This document shows positions 9,090 through 22,339 of a stretch of DNA of 64,000 nt, one piece after another; position 1 is the first letter of the stretch, and the number at the start of each line of letters is the position of its first letter. The translations under genes were made by a program, and so were the position numbers. Origin of the DNA: Cladorhizidae sp. MBARI D1340-BT2 (Eukaryota; Porifera; Demospongiae; Poecilosclerida; Cladorhizidae); assembly GCA_028752905.1 (NCBI GenBank), contig JAQNBH010000063.1, positions 62,001 through 126,000 on the forward strand, given 5' to 3'. The notes under the pieces were generated by a model. The model was given only the letters and a program-made list of their open reading frames with translations. It did not search any database and was not told where the DNA came from.

Positions 9090-9998
9090 CAAGATAGAGA
9101 ACACATAGAGAAACCTATCTTGTGATTCTATGTATGCAGAATATACGGATGTTTGGTATCAAGAGAGAGAACAGAGAGAGGCCTACCTTTAGAGCTATAT
9201 ATCAAGTCTATTCAGTGAAGTGTGGAGAATCTATGAAGCTAACATGTTTAGCTCAAGATAGAGAACACTGAGAGATACCTATCTTGCAAGTCCACTACAG
9301 TGAAGTGTGCAGAATATATGGATGTTTGGTATCAAGAGAGAGCACTTAGAGAGTCCTATCTTAATAGCTATACATCAAGTCTATTCAGTGAAGTGTGGAT
9401 AATCTACGAAGCTAAACATGTTTAGCATCAAGTAAGAGTACAATTCATAACTGCCCTAATTAACAAGACCAAAGTCCCAGATTTTGTCAACTGATAGAGA
9501 AGGCCCTTATCTGCAACATGTCAACAGATTATCAATAAATGTAGTGGTTTTTCACTGGCAGGCCACCGCTTTGGCAACTGGAAAACGCCAGGAAAGATCG
9601 CAAACCTTACCACTTCAAATCACCATAACTTGCTAATACTTAGAGTAATCAAAATTTTGGCACGTACAAAAGACAGATAATTAAAAGGGCTATCCGGTGA
9701 TATAAAAAATTTCTTTTTTGGGTAAAGTGTAGAAAAGTTATGAGCTTTACGGCAAAAAAGCAAGATTTTTGGGGGGAAAATGAGAAACATATAGACCAAA
9801 TTAGGGCAAATATCAAGATAGAGAACACATAATGAAACCTATCATTCGAATCATATCAAGTCCATTACAGTGAAGTGTGCAGAATATTATGGATGTTTGA
9901 TATCAACAGAGAGCACAGGGAGAGACCTATCTTAATAGCTATATATCAAATTTATACAGTGAAGTGTGGAGAATCTATGAAGCTAACCTGTTTAGCAT
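9090..9998 (+). repeat. Recombinant unit U11
   Basis: Combines X alleles T568 and A595 with Y alleles G608 and G640, then returns to X at G6A4 and G793. A short Y patch of under 100 bp inside an X unit fits gene conversion better than a single crossover. Confidence 0.7.
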
Positions 9999-10907
9999 CA
10001 AGATAGAGAACACATAGAGAAACCTATCTTGTGATTCTATGTATGCAGAATATACGGATGTTTGGTATCAAGAGAGAGAACAGAGAGAGGCCTACCTTTA
10101 GAGCTATATATCAAGTCTATTCAGTGAAGTGTGGAGAATCTATGAAGCTAACATGTTTAGCTCAAGATAGAGAACACTGAGAGATACCTATCTTGCAAGT
10201 CCACTACAGTGAAGTGTGCAGAATATATGGATGTTTGGTATCAAGAGAGAGCACTTAGAGAGTCCTATCTTAATAGCTATACATCAAGTCTATTCAGTGA
10301 AGTGTGGATAATCTACGAAGCTAAACATGTTTAGCATCAAGTAAGAGTACAATTCATAACTGCCCTAATTAACAAGACCAAAGTCCCAGATTTTGTCAAC
10401 TGATAGAGAAGGCCCTTATCTGCAACATGTCAACAGATTATCAATAAATGTAGTGGTTTTTCACTGGCAGGCCACCGCTTTGGCAACTGGAAAACGCCAG
10501 GAAAGATAGCAAACCTTACCACTTCAAATCACCATAACTTGCTAATACTTAGAGTAATCAAAATTTTGGCACGTACAAAAGACAGATAATTAAAAGGGCT
10601 ATCCGATGATATAAAAAATTTCTTTTTTGGGTAAAGTATAGAAAAGTTATGAGCTTTACGGCAAAAAAGCAAGATTTTTGGGGGGAAAATGAGAAACATA
10701 TAGACCAAATTAGGGCAAATATCAAGATAGAGAACACATAATGAAACCTATCATTCGAATCATATCAAGTCCATTACAGTGAAGTGTGCAGAATATTATG
10801 GATGTTTGATATCAACAGAGAGCACAGGGAGAGACCTATCTTAATAGCTATATATCAAATTTATACAGTGAAGTGTGGAGAATCTATGAAGCTAACCTGT
10901 TTAGCAT
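9999..10907 (+). repeat. Example X-haplotype unit (U12)
   Basis: Carries A510, T568, A595, A608, A640, G6A4 and G793. It differs from a Y unit at about eight of 909 positions. X units split into A510 (U4, U12, U14, U16, U19, U21, U26) and C510 (U18, U23, U28) subtypes. Confidence 0.8.
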
Positions 10908-13900
10908 CAAGATAGAGAACACATAGAGAAACCTATCTTGTGATTCTATGTATGCAGAATATACGGATGTTTGGTATCAAGAGAGAGAACAGAGAGAGGC
11001 CTACCTTTAGAGCTATATATCAAGTCTATTCAGTGAAGTGTGGAGAATCTATGAAGCTAACATGTTTAGCTCAAGATAGAGAACACTGAGAGATACCTAT
11101 CTTGCAAGTCCACTACAGTGAAGTGTGCAGAATATATGGATGTTTGGTATCAAGAGAGAGCACTTAGAGAGTCCTATCTTAATAGCTATACATCAAGTCT
11201 ATTCAGTGAAGTGTGGATAATCTACGAAGCTAAACATGTTTAGCATCAAGTAAGAGTACAATTCATAACTGCCCTAATTAACAAGACCAAAGTCCCAGAT
11301 TTTGTCAACTGATAGAGAAGGCCCTTATCTGCAACATGTCAACAGATTATCAATAAATGTAGTGGTTTTTCACTGGCAGGCCACCGCTTTGGCAACTGGA
11401 AAACGCCAGGAAAGATCGCAAACCTTACCACTTCAAATCACCATAACTTGCTAATACTTAGAGTAATCAAAATTATGGCACGTACAAAAGACAGATAATT
11501 AGAAGGGCTATCCGGTGATATAAAAAATTTCTTTTTTGGGTAAAGTGTAGAAAAGTTATGAGCTTTACGGCAAAAAAGCAAGATTTTTGGGGGAAAAATG
11601 AGAAACATATAGACCAAATTAGGGCAAATATCAAGATAGAGAACACATAATGAAACCTATCATTCGAATCATATCAAGTCCATTACAGTGAAGTGTGCAT
11701 AATATTATGGATGTTTGATATCAACAGAGAGCACAGGGAGAGACCTATCTTAATAGCTATATATCAAATTTATACAGTGAAGTGTGGAGAATCTATGAAG
11801 CTAACCTGTTTAGCATCAAGATAGAGAACACATAGAGAAACCTATCTTGTGATTCTATGTATGCAGAATATACGGATGTTTGGTATCAAGAGAGAGAACA
11901 GAGAGAGGCCTACCTTTAGAGCTATATATCAAGTCTATTCAGTGAAGTGTGGAGAATCTATGAAGCTAACATGTTTAGCTCAAGATAGAGAACACTGAGA
12001 GATACCTATCTTGCAAGTCCACTACAGTGAAGTGTGCAGAATATATGGATGTTTGGTATCAAGAGAGAGCACTTAGAGAGTCCTATCTTAATAGCTATAC
12101 ATCAAGTCTATTCAGTGAAGTGTGGATAATCTACGAAGCTAAACATGTTTAGCATCAAGTAAGAGTACAATTCATAACTGCCCTAATTAACAAGACCAAA
12201 GTCCCAGATTTTGTCAACTGATAGAGAAGGCCCTTATCTGCAACATGTCAACAGATTATCAATAAATGTAGTGGTTTTTCACTGGCAGGCCACCGCTTTG
12301 GCAACTGGAAAACGCCAGGAAAGATAGCAAACCTTACCACTTCAAATCACCATAACTTGCTAATACTTAGAGTAATCAAAATTTTGGCACGTACAAAAGA
12401 CAGATAATTAAAAGGGCTATCCGATGATATAAAAAATTTCTTTTTTGGGTAAAGTATAGAAAAGTTATGAGCTTTACGGCAAAAAAGCAAGATTTTTGGG
12501 GGGAAAATGAGAAACATATAGACCAAATTAGGGCAAATATCAAGATAGAGAACACATAATGAAACCTATCATTCGAATCATATCAAGTCCATTACAGTGA
12601 AGTGTGCAGAATATTATGGATGTTTGATATCAACAGAGAGCACAGGGAGAGACCTATCTTAATAGCTATATATCAAATTTATACAGTGAAGTGTGGAGAA
12701 TCTATGAAGCTAACCTGTTTAGCATCAAGATAGAGAACACATAGAGAAACCTATCTTGTGATTCTATGTATGCAGAATATACGGATGTTTGGTATCAAGA
12801 GAGAGAACAGAGAGAGGCCTACCTTTAGAGCTATATATCAAGTCTATTCAGTGAAGTGTGGAGAATCTATGAAGCTAACATGTTTAGCTCAAGATAGAGA
12901 ACACTGAGAGATACCTATCTTGCAAGTCCACTACAGTGAAGTGTGCAGAATATATGGATGTTTGGTATCAAGAGAGAGCACTTAGAGAGTCCTATCTTAA
13001 TAGCTATACATCAAGTCTATTCAGTGAAGTGTGGATAATCTACGAAGCTAAACATGTTTAGCATCAAGTAAGAGTACAATTCATAACTGCCCTAATTAAC
13101 AAGACCAAAGTCCCAGATTTTGTCAACTGATAGAGAAGGCCCTTATCTGCAACATGTCAACAGATTATCAATAAATGTAGTGGTTTTTCACTGGCAGGCC
13201 ACCGCTTTGGCAACTGGAAAACGCCAGGAAAGATCGCAAACCTTACCACTTCAAATCACCATAACTTGCTAATACTTAGAGTAATCAAAATTATGGCACG
13301 TACAAAAGACAGATAATTAGAAGGGCTATCCGGTGATATAAAAAATTTCTTTTTTGGGTAAAGTGTAGAAAAGTTATGAGCTTTACGGCAAAAAAGCAAG
13401 ATTTTTGGGGGAAAAATGAGAAACATATAGACCAAATTAGGGCAAATATCAAGATAGAGAACACATAATGAAACCTATCATTCGAATCATATCAAGTCCA
13501 TTACAGTGAAGTGTGCATAATATTATGGATGTTTGATATCAACAGAGAGCACAGGGAGAGACCTATCTTAATAGCTATATATCAAATTTATACAGTGAAG
13601 TGTGGAGAATCTATGAAGCTAACCTGTTTAGCATCAAGATAGAGAACACATAGAGAAACCTATCTTGTGATTCTATGTATGCAGAATATACGGATGTTTG
13701 GTATCAAGAGAGAGAACAGAGAGAGGCCTACCTTTAGAGCTATATATCAAGTCTATTCAGTGAAGTGTGGAGAATCTATGAAGCTAACATGTTTAGCTCA
13801 AGATAGAGAACACTGAGAGATACCTATCTTGCAAGTCCACTACAGTGAAGTGTGCAGAATATATGGATGTTTGGTATCAAGAGAGAGCACTTAGAGAGTC

Positions 13901-16900
13901 CTATCTTAATAGCTATACATCAAGTCTATTCAGTGAAGTGTGGATAATCTACGAAGCTAAACATGTTTAGCATCAAGTAAGAGTACAATTCATAACTGCC
14001 CTAATTAACAAGACCAAAGTCCCAGATTTTGTCAACTGATAGAGAAGGCCCTTATCTGCAACATGTCAACAGATTATCAATAAATGTAGTGGTTTTTCAC
14101 TGGCAGGCCACCGCTTTGGCAACTGGAAAACGCCAGGAAAGATAGCAAACCTTACCACTTCAAATCACCATAACTTGCTAATACTTAGAGTAATCAAAAT
14201 TTTGGCACGTACAAAAGACAGATAATTAAAAGGGCTATCCGATGATATAAAAAATTTCTTTTTTGGGTAAAGTATAGAAAAGTTATGAGCTTTACGGCAA
14301 AAAAGCAAGATTTTTGGGGGGAAAATGAGAAACATATAGACCAAATTAGGGCAAATATCAAGATAGAGAACACATAATGAAACCTATCATTCGAATCATA
14401 TCAAGTCCATTACAGTGAAGTGTGCAGAATATTATGGATGTTTGATATCAACAGAGAGCACAGGGAGAGACCTATCTTAATAGCTATATATCAAATTTAT
14501 ACAGTGAAGTGTGGAGAATCTATGAAGCTAACCTGTTTAGCATCAAGATAGAGAACACATAGAGAAACCTATCTTGTGATTCTATGTATGCAGAATATAC
14601 GGATGTTTGGTATCAAGAGAGAGAACAGAGAGAGGCCTACCTTTAGAGCTATATATCAAGTCTATTCAGTGAAGTGTGGAGAATCTATGAAGCTAACATG
14701 TTTAGCTCAAGATAGAGAACACTGAGAGATACCTATCTTGCAAGTCCACTACAGTGAAGTGTGCAGAATATATGGATGTTTGGTATCAAGAGAGAGCACT
14801 TAGAGAGTCCTATCTTAATAGCTATACATCAAGTCTATTCAGTGAAGTGTGGATAATCTACGAAGCTAAACATGTTTAGCATCAAGTAAGAGTACAATTC
14901 ATAACTGCCCTAATTAACAAGACCAAAGTCCCAGATTTTGTCAACTGATAGAGAAGGCCCTTATCTGCAACATGTCAACAGATTATCAATAAATGTAGTG
15001 GTTTTTCACTGGCAGGCCACCGCTTTGGCAACTGGAAAACGCCAGGAAAGATCGCAAACCTTACCACTTCAAATCACCATAACTTGCTAATACTTAGAGT
15101 AATCAAAATTATGGCACGTATAAAAGACAGATAATTAGAAGGGCTATCCGGTGATATAAAAAATTTCTTTTTTGGGTAAAGTGTAGAAAAGTTATGAGCT
15201 TTACGGCAAAAAAGCAAGATTTTTGGGGAAAAAATGAGAAACATATAGACCAAATTAGGGCAAATATCAAGATAGAGAACACATAATGAAACCTATCATT
15301 CGAATCATATCAAGTCCATTACAGTGAAGTGTGCATAATATTATGGATGTTTGATATCAACAGAGAGCACAGGGAGAGACCTATCTTAATAGCTATATAT
15401 CAAATTTATACAGTGAAGTGTGGAGAATCTATGAAGCTAACCTGTTTAGCATCAAGATAGAGAACACATAGAGAAACCTATCTTGTGATTCTATGTATGC
15501 AGAATATACGGATGTTTGGTATCAAGAGAGAGAACAGAGAGAGGCCTACCTTTAGAGCTATATATCAAGTCTATTCAGTGAAGTGTGGAGAATCTATGAA
15601 GCTAACATGTTTAGCTCAAGATAGAGAACACTGAGAGATACCTATCTTGCAAGTCCACTACAGTGAAGTGTGCAGAATATATGGATGTTTGGTATCAAGA
15701 GAGAGCACTTAGAGAGTCCTATCTTAATAGCTATACATCAAGTCTATTCAGTGAAGTGTGGATAATCTACGAAGCTAAACATGTTTAGCATCAAGTAAGA
15801 GTACAATTCATAACTGCCCTAATTAACAAGACCAAAGTCCCAGATTTTGTCAACTGATAGAGAAGGCCCTTATCTGCAACATGTCAACAGATTATCAATA
15901 AATGTAGTGGTTTTTCACTGGCAGGCCACCGCTTTGGCAACTGGAAAACGCCAGGAAAGATCGCAAACCTTACCACTTCAAATCACCATAACTTGCTAAT
16001 ACTTAGAGTAATCAAAATTTTGGCACGTACAAAAGACAGATAATTAAAAGGGCTATCCGATGATATAAAAAATTTCTTTTTTGGGTAAAGTATAGAAAAG
16101 TTATGAGCTTTACGGCAAAAAAGCAAGATTTTTGGGGGGAAAATGAGAAACATATAGACCAAATTAGGGCAAATATCAAGATAGAGAACACATAATGAAA
16201 CCTATCATTCGAATCATATCAAGTCCATTACAGTGAAGTGTGCAGAATATTATGGATGTTTGATATCAACAGAGAGCACAGGGAGAGACCTATCTTAATA
16301 GCTATATATCAAATTTATACAGTGAAGTGTGGAGAATCTATGAAGCTAACCTGTTTAGCATCAAGATAGAGAACACATAGAGAAACCTATCTTGTGATTC
16401 TATGTATGCAGAATATACGGATGTTTGGTATCAAGAGAGAGAACAGAGAGAGGCCTACCTTTAGAGCTATATATCAAGTCTATTCAGTGAAGTGTGGAGA
16501 ATCTATGAAGCTAACATGTTTAGCTCAAGATAGAGAACACTGAGAGATACCTATCTTGCAAGTCCACTACAGTGAAGTGTGCAGAATATATGGATGTTTG
16601 GTATCAAGAGAGAGCACTTAGAGAGTCCTATCTTAATAGCTATACATCAAGTCTATTCAGTGAAGTGTGGATAATCTACGAAGCTAAACATGTTTAGCAT
16701 CAAGTAAGAGTACAATTCATAACTGCCCTAATTAACAAGACCAAAGTCCCAGATTTTGTCAACTGATAGAGAAGGCCCTTATCTGCAACATGTCAACAGA
16801 TTATCAATAAATGTAGTGGTTTTTCACTGGCAGGCCACCGCTTTGGCAACTGGAAAACGCCAGGAAAGATAGCAAACCTTACCACTTCAAATCACCATAA

Positions 16901-19900
16901 CTTGCTAATACTTAGAGTAATCAAAATTTTGGCACGTACAAAAGACAGATAATTAAAAGGGCTATCCGATGATATAAAAAATTTCTTTTTTGGGTAAAGT
17001 ATAGAAAAGTTATGAGCTTTACGGCAAAAAAGCAAGATTTTTGGGGGGAAAATGAGAAACATATAGACCAAATTAGGGCAAATATCAAGATAGAGAACAC
17101 ATAATGAAACCTATCATTCGAATCATATCAAGTCCATTACAGTGAAGTGTGCAGAATATTATGGATGTTTGATATCAACAGAGAGCACAGGGAGAGACCT
17201 ATCTTAATAGCTATATATCAAATTTATACAGTGAAGTGTGGAGAATCTATGAAGCTAACCTGTTTAGCATCAAGATAGAGAACACATAGAGAAACCTATC
17301 TTGTGATTCTATGTATGCAGAATATACGGATGTTTGGTATCAAGAGAGAGAACAGAGAGAGGCCTACCTTTAGAGCTATATATCAAGTCTATTCAGTGAA
17401 GTGTGGAGAATCTATGAAGCTAACATGTTTAGCTCAAGATAGAGAACACTGAGAGATACCTATCTTGCAAGTCCACTACAGTGAAGTGTGCAGAATATAT
17501 GGATGTTTGGTATCAAGAGAGAGCACTTAGAGAGTCCTATCTTAATAGCTATACATCAAGTCTATTCAGTGAAGTGTGGATAATCTACGAAGCTAAACAT
17601 GTTTAGCATCAAGTAAGAGTACAATTCATAACTGCCCTAATTAACAAGACCAAAGTCCCAGATTTTGTCAACTGATAGAGAAGGCCCTTATCTGCAACAT
17701 GTCAACAGATTATCAATAAATGTAGTGGTTTTTCACTGGCAGGCCACCGCTTTGGCAACTGGAAAACGCCAGGAAAGATCGCAAACCTTACCACTTCAAA
17801 TCACCATAACTTGCTAATACTTAGAGTAATCAAAATTATGGCACGTACAAAAGACAGATAATTAGAAGGGCTATCCGGTGATATAAAAAATTTCTTTTTT
17901 GGGTAAAGTGTAGAAAAGTTATGAGCTTTACGGCAAAAAAGCAAGATTTTTGGGGAAAAAATGAGAAACATATAGACCAAATTAGGGCAAATATCAAGAT
18001 AGAGAACACATAATGAAACCTATCATTCGAATCATATCAAGTCCATTACAGTGAAGTGTGCATAATATTATGGATGTTTGATATCAACAGAGAGCACAGG
18101 GAGAGACCTATCTTAATAGCTATATATCAAATTTATACAGTGAAGTGTGGAGAATCTATGAAGCTAACCTGTTTAGCATCAAGATAGAGAACACATAGAG
18201 AAACCTATCTTGTGATTCTATGTATGCAGAATATACGGATGTTTGGTATCAAGAGAGAGAACAGAGAGAGGCCTACCTTTAGAGCTATATATCAAGTCTA
18301 TTCAGTGAAGTGTGGAGAATCTATGAAGCTAACATGTTTAGCTCAAGATAGAGAACACTGAGAGATACCTATCTTGCAAGTCCACTACAGTGAAGTGTGC
18401 AGAATATATGGATGTTTGGTATCAAGAGAGAGCACTTAGAGAGTCCTATCTTAATAGCTATACATCAAGTCTATTCAGTGAAGTGTGGATAATCTACGAA
18501 GCTAAACATGTTTAGCATCAAGTAAGAGTACAATTCATAACTGCCCTAATTAACAAGACCAAAGTCCCAGATTTTGTCAACTGATAGAGAAGGCCCTTAT
18601 CTGCAACATGTCAACAGATTATCAATAAATGTAGTGGTTTTTCACTGGCAGGCCACCGCTTTGGCAACTGGAAAACGCCAGGAAAGATAGCAAACCTTAC
18701 CACTTCAAATCACCATAACTTGCTAATACTTAGAGTAATCAAAATTTTGGCACGTACAAAAGACAGATAATTAAAAGGGCTATCCGATGATATAAAAAAT
18801 TTCTTTTTTGGGTAAAGTATAGAAAAGTTATGAGCTTTACGGCAAAAAAGCAAGATTTTTGGGGGGAAAATGAGAAACATATAGACCAAATTAGGGCAAA
18901 TATCAAGATAGAGAACACATAATGAAACCTATCATTCGAATCATATCAAGTCCATTACAGTGAAGTGTGCAGAATATTATGGATGTTTGATATCAACAGA
19001 GAGCACAGGGAGAGACCTATCTTAATAGCTATATATCAAATTTATACAGTGAAGTGTGGAGAATCTATGAAGCTAACCTGTTTAGCATCAAGATAGAGAA
19101 CACATAGAGAAACCTATCTTGTGATTCTATGTATGCAGAATATACGGATGTTTGGTATCAAGAGAGAGAACAGAGAGAGGCCTACCTTTAGAGCTATATA
19201 TCAAGTCTATTCAGTGAAGTGTGGAGAATCTATGAAGCTAACATGTTTAGCTCAAGATAGAGAACACTGAGAGATACCTATCTTGCAAGTCCACTACAGT
19301 GAAGTGTGCAGAATATATGGATGTTTGGTATCAAGAGAGAGCACTTAGAGAGTCCTATCTTAATAGCTATACATCAAGTCTATTCAGTGAAGTGTGGATA
19401 ATCTACGAAGCTAAACATGTTTAGCATCAAGTAAGAGTACAATTCATAACTGCCCTAATTAACAAGACCAAAGTCCCAGATTTTGTCAACTGATAGAGAA
19501 GGCCCTTATCTGCAACATGTCAACAGATTATCAATAAATGTAGTGGTTTTTCACTGGCAGGCCACCGCTTTGGCAACTGGAAAACGCCAGGAAAGATCGC
19601 AAACCTTACCACTTCAAATCACCATAACTTGCTAATACTTAGAGTAATCAAAATTATGGCACGTACAAAAGACAGATAATTAGAAGGGCTATCCGGTGAT
19701 ATAAAAAAATTCTTTTTTGGGTAAAGTGTAGAAAAGTTATGAGCTTTACGGCAAAAAAGCAAGATTTTTGGGGAAAAAATGAGAAACATATAGACCAAAT
19801 TAGGGCAAATATCAAGATAGAGAACACATAATGAAACCTATCATTCGAATCATATCAAGTCCATTACAGTGAAGTGTGCATAATATTATGGATGTTTGAT

Positions 19901-20906
19901 ATCAACAGAGAGCACAGGGAGAGACCTATCTTAATAGCTATATATCAAATTTATACAGTGAAGTGTGGAGAATCTATGAAGCTAACCTGTTTAGCATCAA
20001 GATAGAGAACACATAGAGAAACCTATCTTGTGATTCTATGTATGCAGAATATACGGATGTTTGGTATCAAGAGAGAGAACAGAGAGAGGCCTACCTTTAG
20101 AGCTATATATCAAGTCTATTCAGTGAAGTGTGGAGAATCTATGAAGCTAACATGTTTAGCTCAAGATAGAGAACACTGAGAGATACCTATCTTGCAAGTC
20201 CACTACAGTGAAGTGTGCAGAATATATGGATGTTTGGTATCAAGAGAGAGCACTTAGAGAGTCCTATCTTAATAGCTATACATCAAGTCTATTCAGTGAA
20301 GTGTGGATAATCTACGAAGCTAAACATGTTTAGCATCAAGTAAGAGTACAATTCATAACTGCCCTAATTAACAAGACCAAAGTCCCAGATTTTGTCAACT
20401 GATAGAGAAGGCCCTTATCTGCAACATGTCAACAGATTATCAATAAATGTAGTGGTTTTTCACTGGCAGGCCACCGCTTTGGCAACTGGAAAACGCCAGG
20501 AAAGATCGCAAACCTTACCACTTCAAATCACCATAACTTGCTAATACTTAGAGTAATCAAAATTTTGGCACGTACAAAAGACAGATAATTAAAAGGGCTA
20601 TCCGATGATATAAAAAATTTCTTTTTTGGGTAAAGTATAGAAAAGTTATGAGCTTTACGGCAAAAAAGCAAGATTTTTGGGGGGAAAATGAGAAACATAT
20701 AGACCAAATTAGGGCAAATATCAAGATAGAGAACACATAATGAAACCTATCATTCGAATCATATCAAGTCCATTACAGTGAAGTGTGCAGAATATTATGG
20801 ATGTTTGATATCAACAGAGAGCACAGGGAGAGACCTATCTTAATAGCTATATATCAAATTTATACAGTGAAGTGTGGAGAATCTATGAAGCTAACCTGTT
20901 TAGCAT

Positions 20907-21815
20907 CAAGATAGAGAACACATAGAGAAACCTATCTTGTGATTCTATGTATGCAGAATATACGGATGTTTGGTATCAAGAGAGAGAACAGAGAGAGGCC
21001 TACCTTTAGAGCTATATATCAAGTCTATTCAGTGAAGTGTGGAGAATCTATGAAGCTAACATGTTTAGCTCAAGATAGAGAACACTGAGAGATACCTATC
21101 TTGCAAGTCCACTACAGTGAAGTGTGCAGAATATATGGATGTTTGGTATCAAGAGAGAGCACTTAGAGAGTCCTATCTTAATAGCTATACATCAAGTCTA
21201 TTCAGTGAAGTGTGGATAATCTACGAATCTAAACATGTTTAGCATCAAGTAAGAGTACAATTCATAACTGCCCTAATTAACAAGACCAAAGTCCCAGATT
21301 TTGTCAACTGATAGAGAAGGCCCTTATCTGCAACATGTCAACAGATTATCAATAAATGTAGTGGTTTTTCACTGGCAGGCCACCGCTTTGGCAACTGGAA
21401 AACGCCAGGAAAGATCGCAAACCTTACCACTTCAAATCACCATAACTTGCTAATACTTAGAGTAATCAAAATTATGGCACGTACAAAAGACAGATAATTA
21501 AAAGGGCTATCCGATGATATAAAAAATTTCTTTTTTGGGTAAAGTGTAGAAAAGTTATGAGCTTTACGGCAAAAAAGCAAGATTTTTGGGGGGGAAATGA
21601 GAAACATATAGACCAAATTAGGGCAAATATCAAGATAGAGAACACATAATGAAACCTATCATTCGAATCATATCAAGTCCATTACAGTGAAGTGTGCAGA
21701 ATATTATGGATGTTTGATATCAACAGAGAGCACAGGGAGAGACCTATCTTAATAGCTATATATCAAGTTTATACAGTGAAGTGTGGAGAATCTATGAAGC
21801 TAACCTGTTTAGCAT
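20907..21815 (+). repeat. Hybrid unit U24 carrying T322
   Basis: Carries T322, A568, A595, A608, G640, G7A3 and G793, plus a private A-to-G change in m6 near 21767. It shares T322 only with U29, exactly 4545 bp (five units) away. The alleles at 510-688 of U24 and U29 differ, so those segments were exchanged after T322 spread. Confidence 0.75.
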
Positions 21816-22153
21816 CAAGATAGAGAACACATAGAGAAACCTATCTTGTGATTCTATGTATGCAGAATATACGGATGTTTGGTATCAAGAGAGAGAACAG
21901 AGAGAGGCCTACCTTTAGAGCTATATATCAAGTCTATTCAGTGAAGTGTGGAGAATCTATGAAGCTAACATGTTTAGCTCAAGATAGAGAACACTGAGAG
22001 ATACCTATCTTGCAAGTCCACTACAGTGAAGTGTGCAGAATATATGGATGTTTGGTATCAAGAGAGAGCACTTAGAGAGTCCTATCTTAATAGCTATACA
22101 TCAAGTCTATTCAGTGAAGTGTGGATAATCTACGAAGCTAAACATGTTTAGCA

Positions 22154-22339
22154 TCAAGTAAGAGTACAATTCATAACTGCCCTAATTAACAAGACCAAAG
22201 TCCCAGATTTTGTCAACTGATAGAGAAGGCCCTTATCTGCAACATGTGAACAGATTATCAATAAATGTAGTGGTTTTTCACTGGCAGGCCACCGCTTTGG
22301 CAACTGGAAAACGCCAGGAAAGATCGCAAACCTTACCAC
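22154..22339 (-). other. Chance 61-codon reading frame in U25
   Basis: A minus-strand frame from a GTG codon to TGA covers unit positions 339-524, running from the left half of the MITE-like insert into the monomer remnant. It is open only because unit base 433 is G instead of C, which changes an in-frame TGA to TCA. In the other units the same frame is interrupted. It has no ATG start, no recognisable domain, and ends in satellite sequence. I do not regard it as a gene. Its value is as a marker: six units carry G433. Confidence 0.9.

Noticed and set aside
22154..22339. Six identical 61-codon minus-strand reading frames as a small conserved protein
   Set aside because: They exist only where unit base 433 is G, which removes one stop. 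The start is GTG, not ATG, there is no domain or signal, and the frame spans insert and satellite. Identity among the six reflects array homogeneity, not protein conservation.
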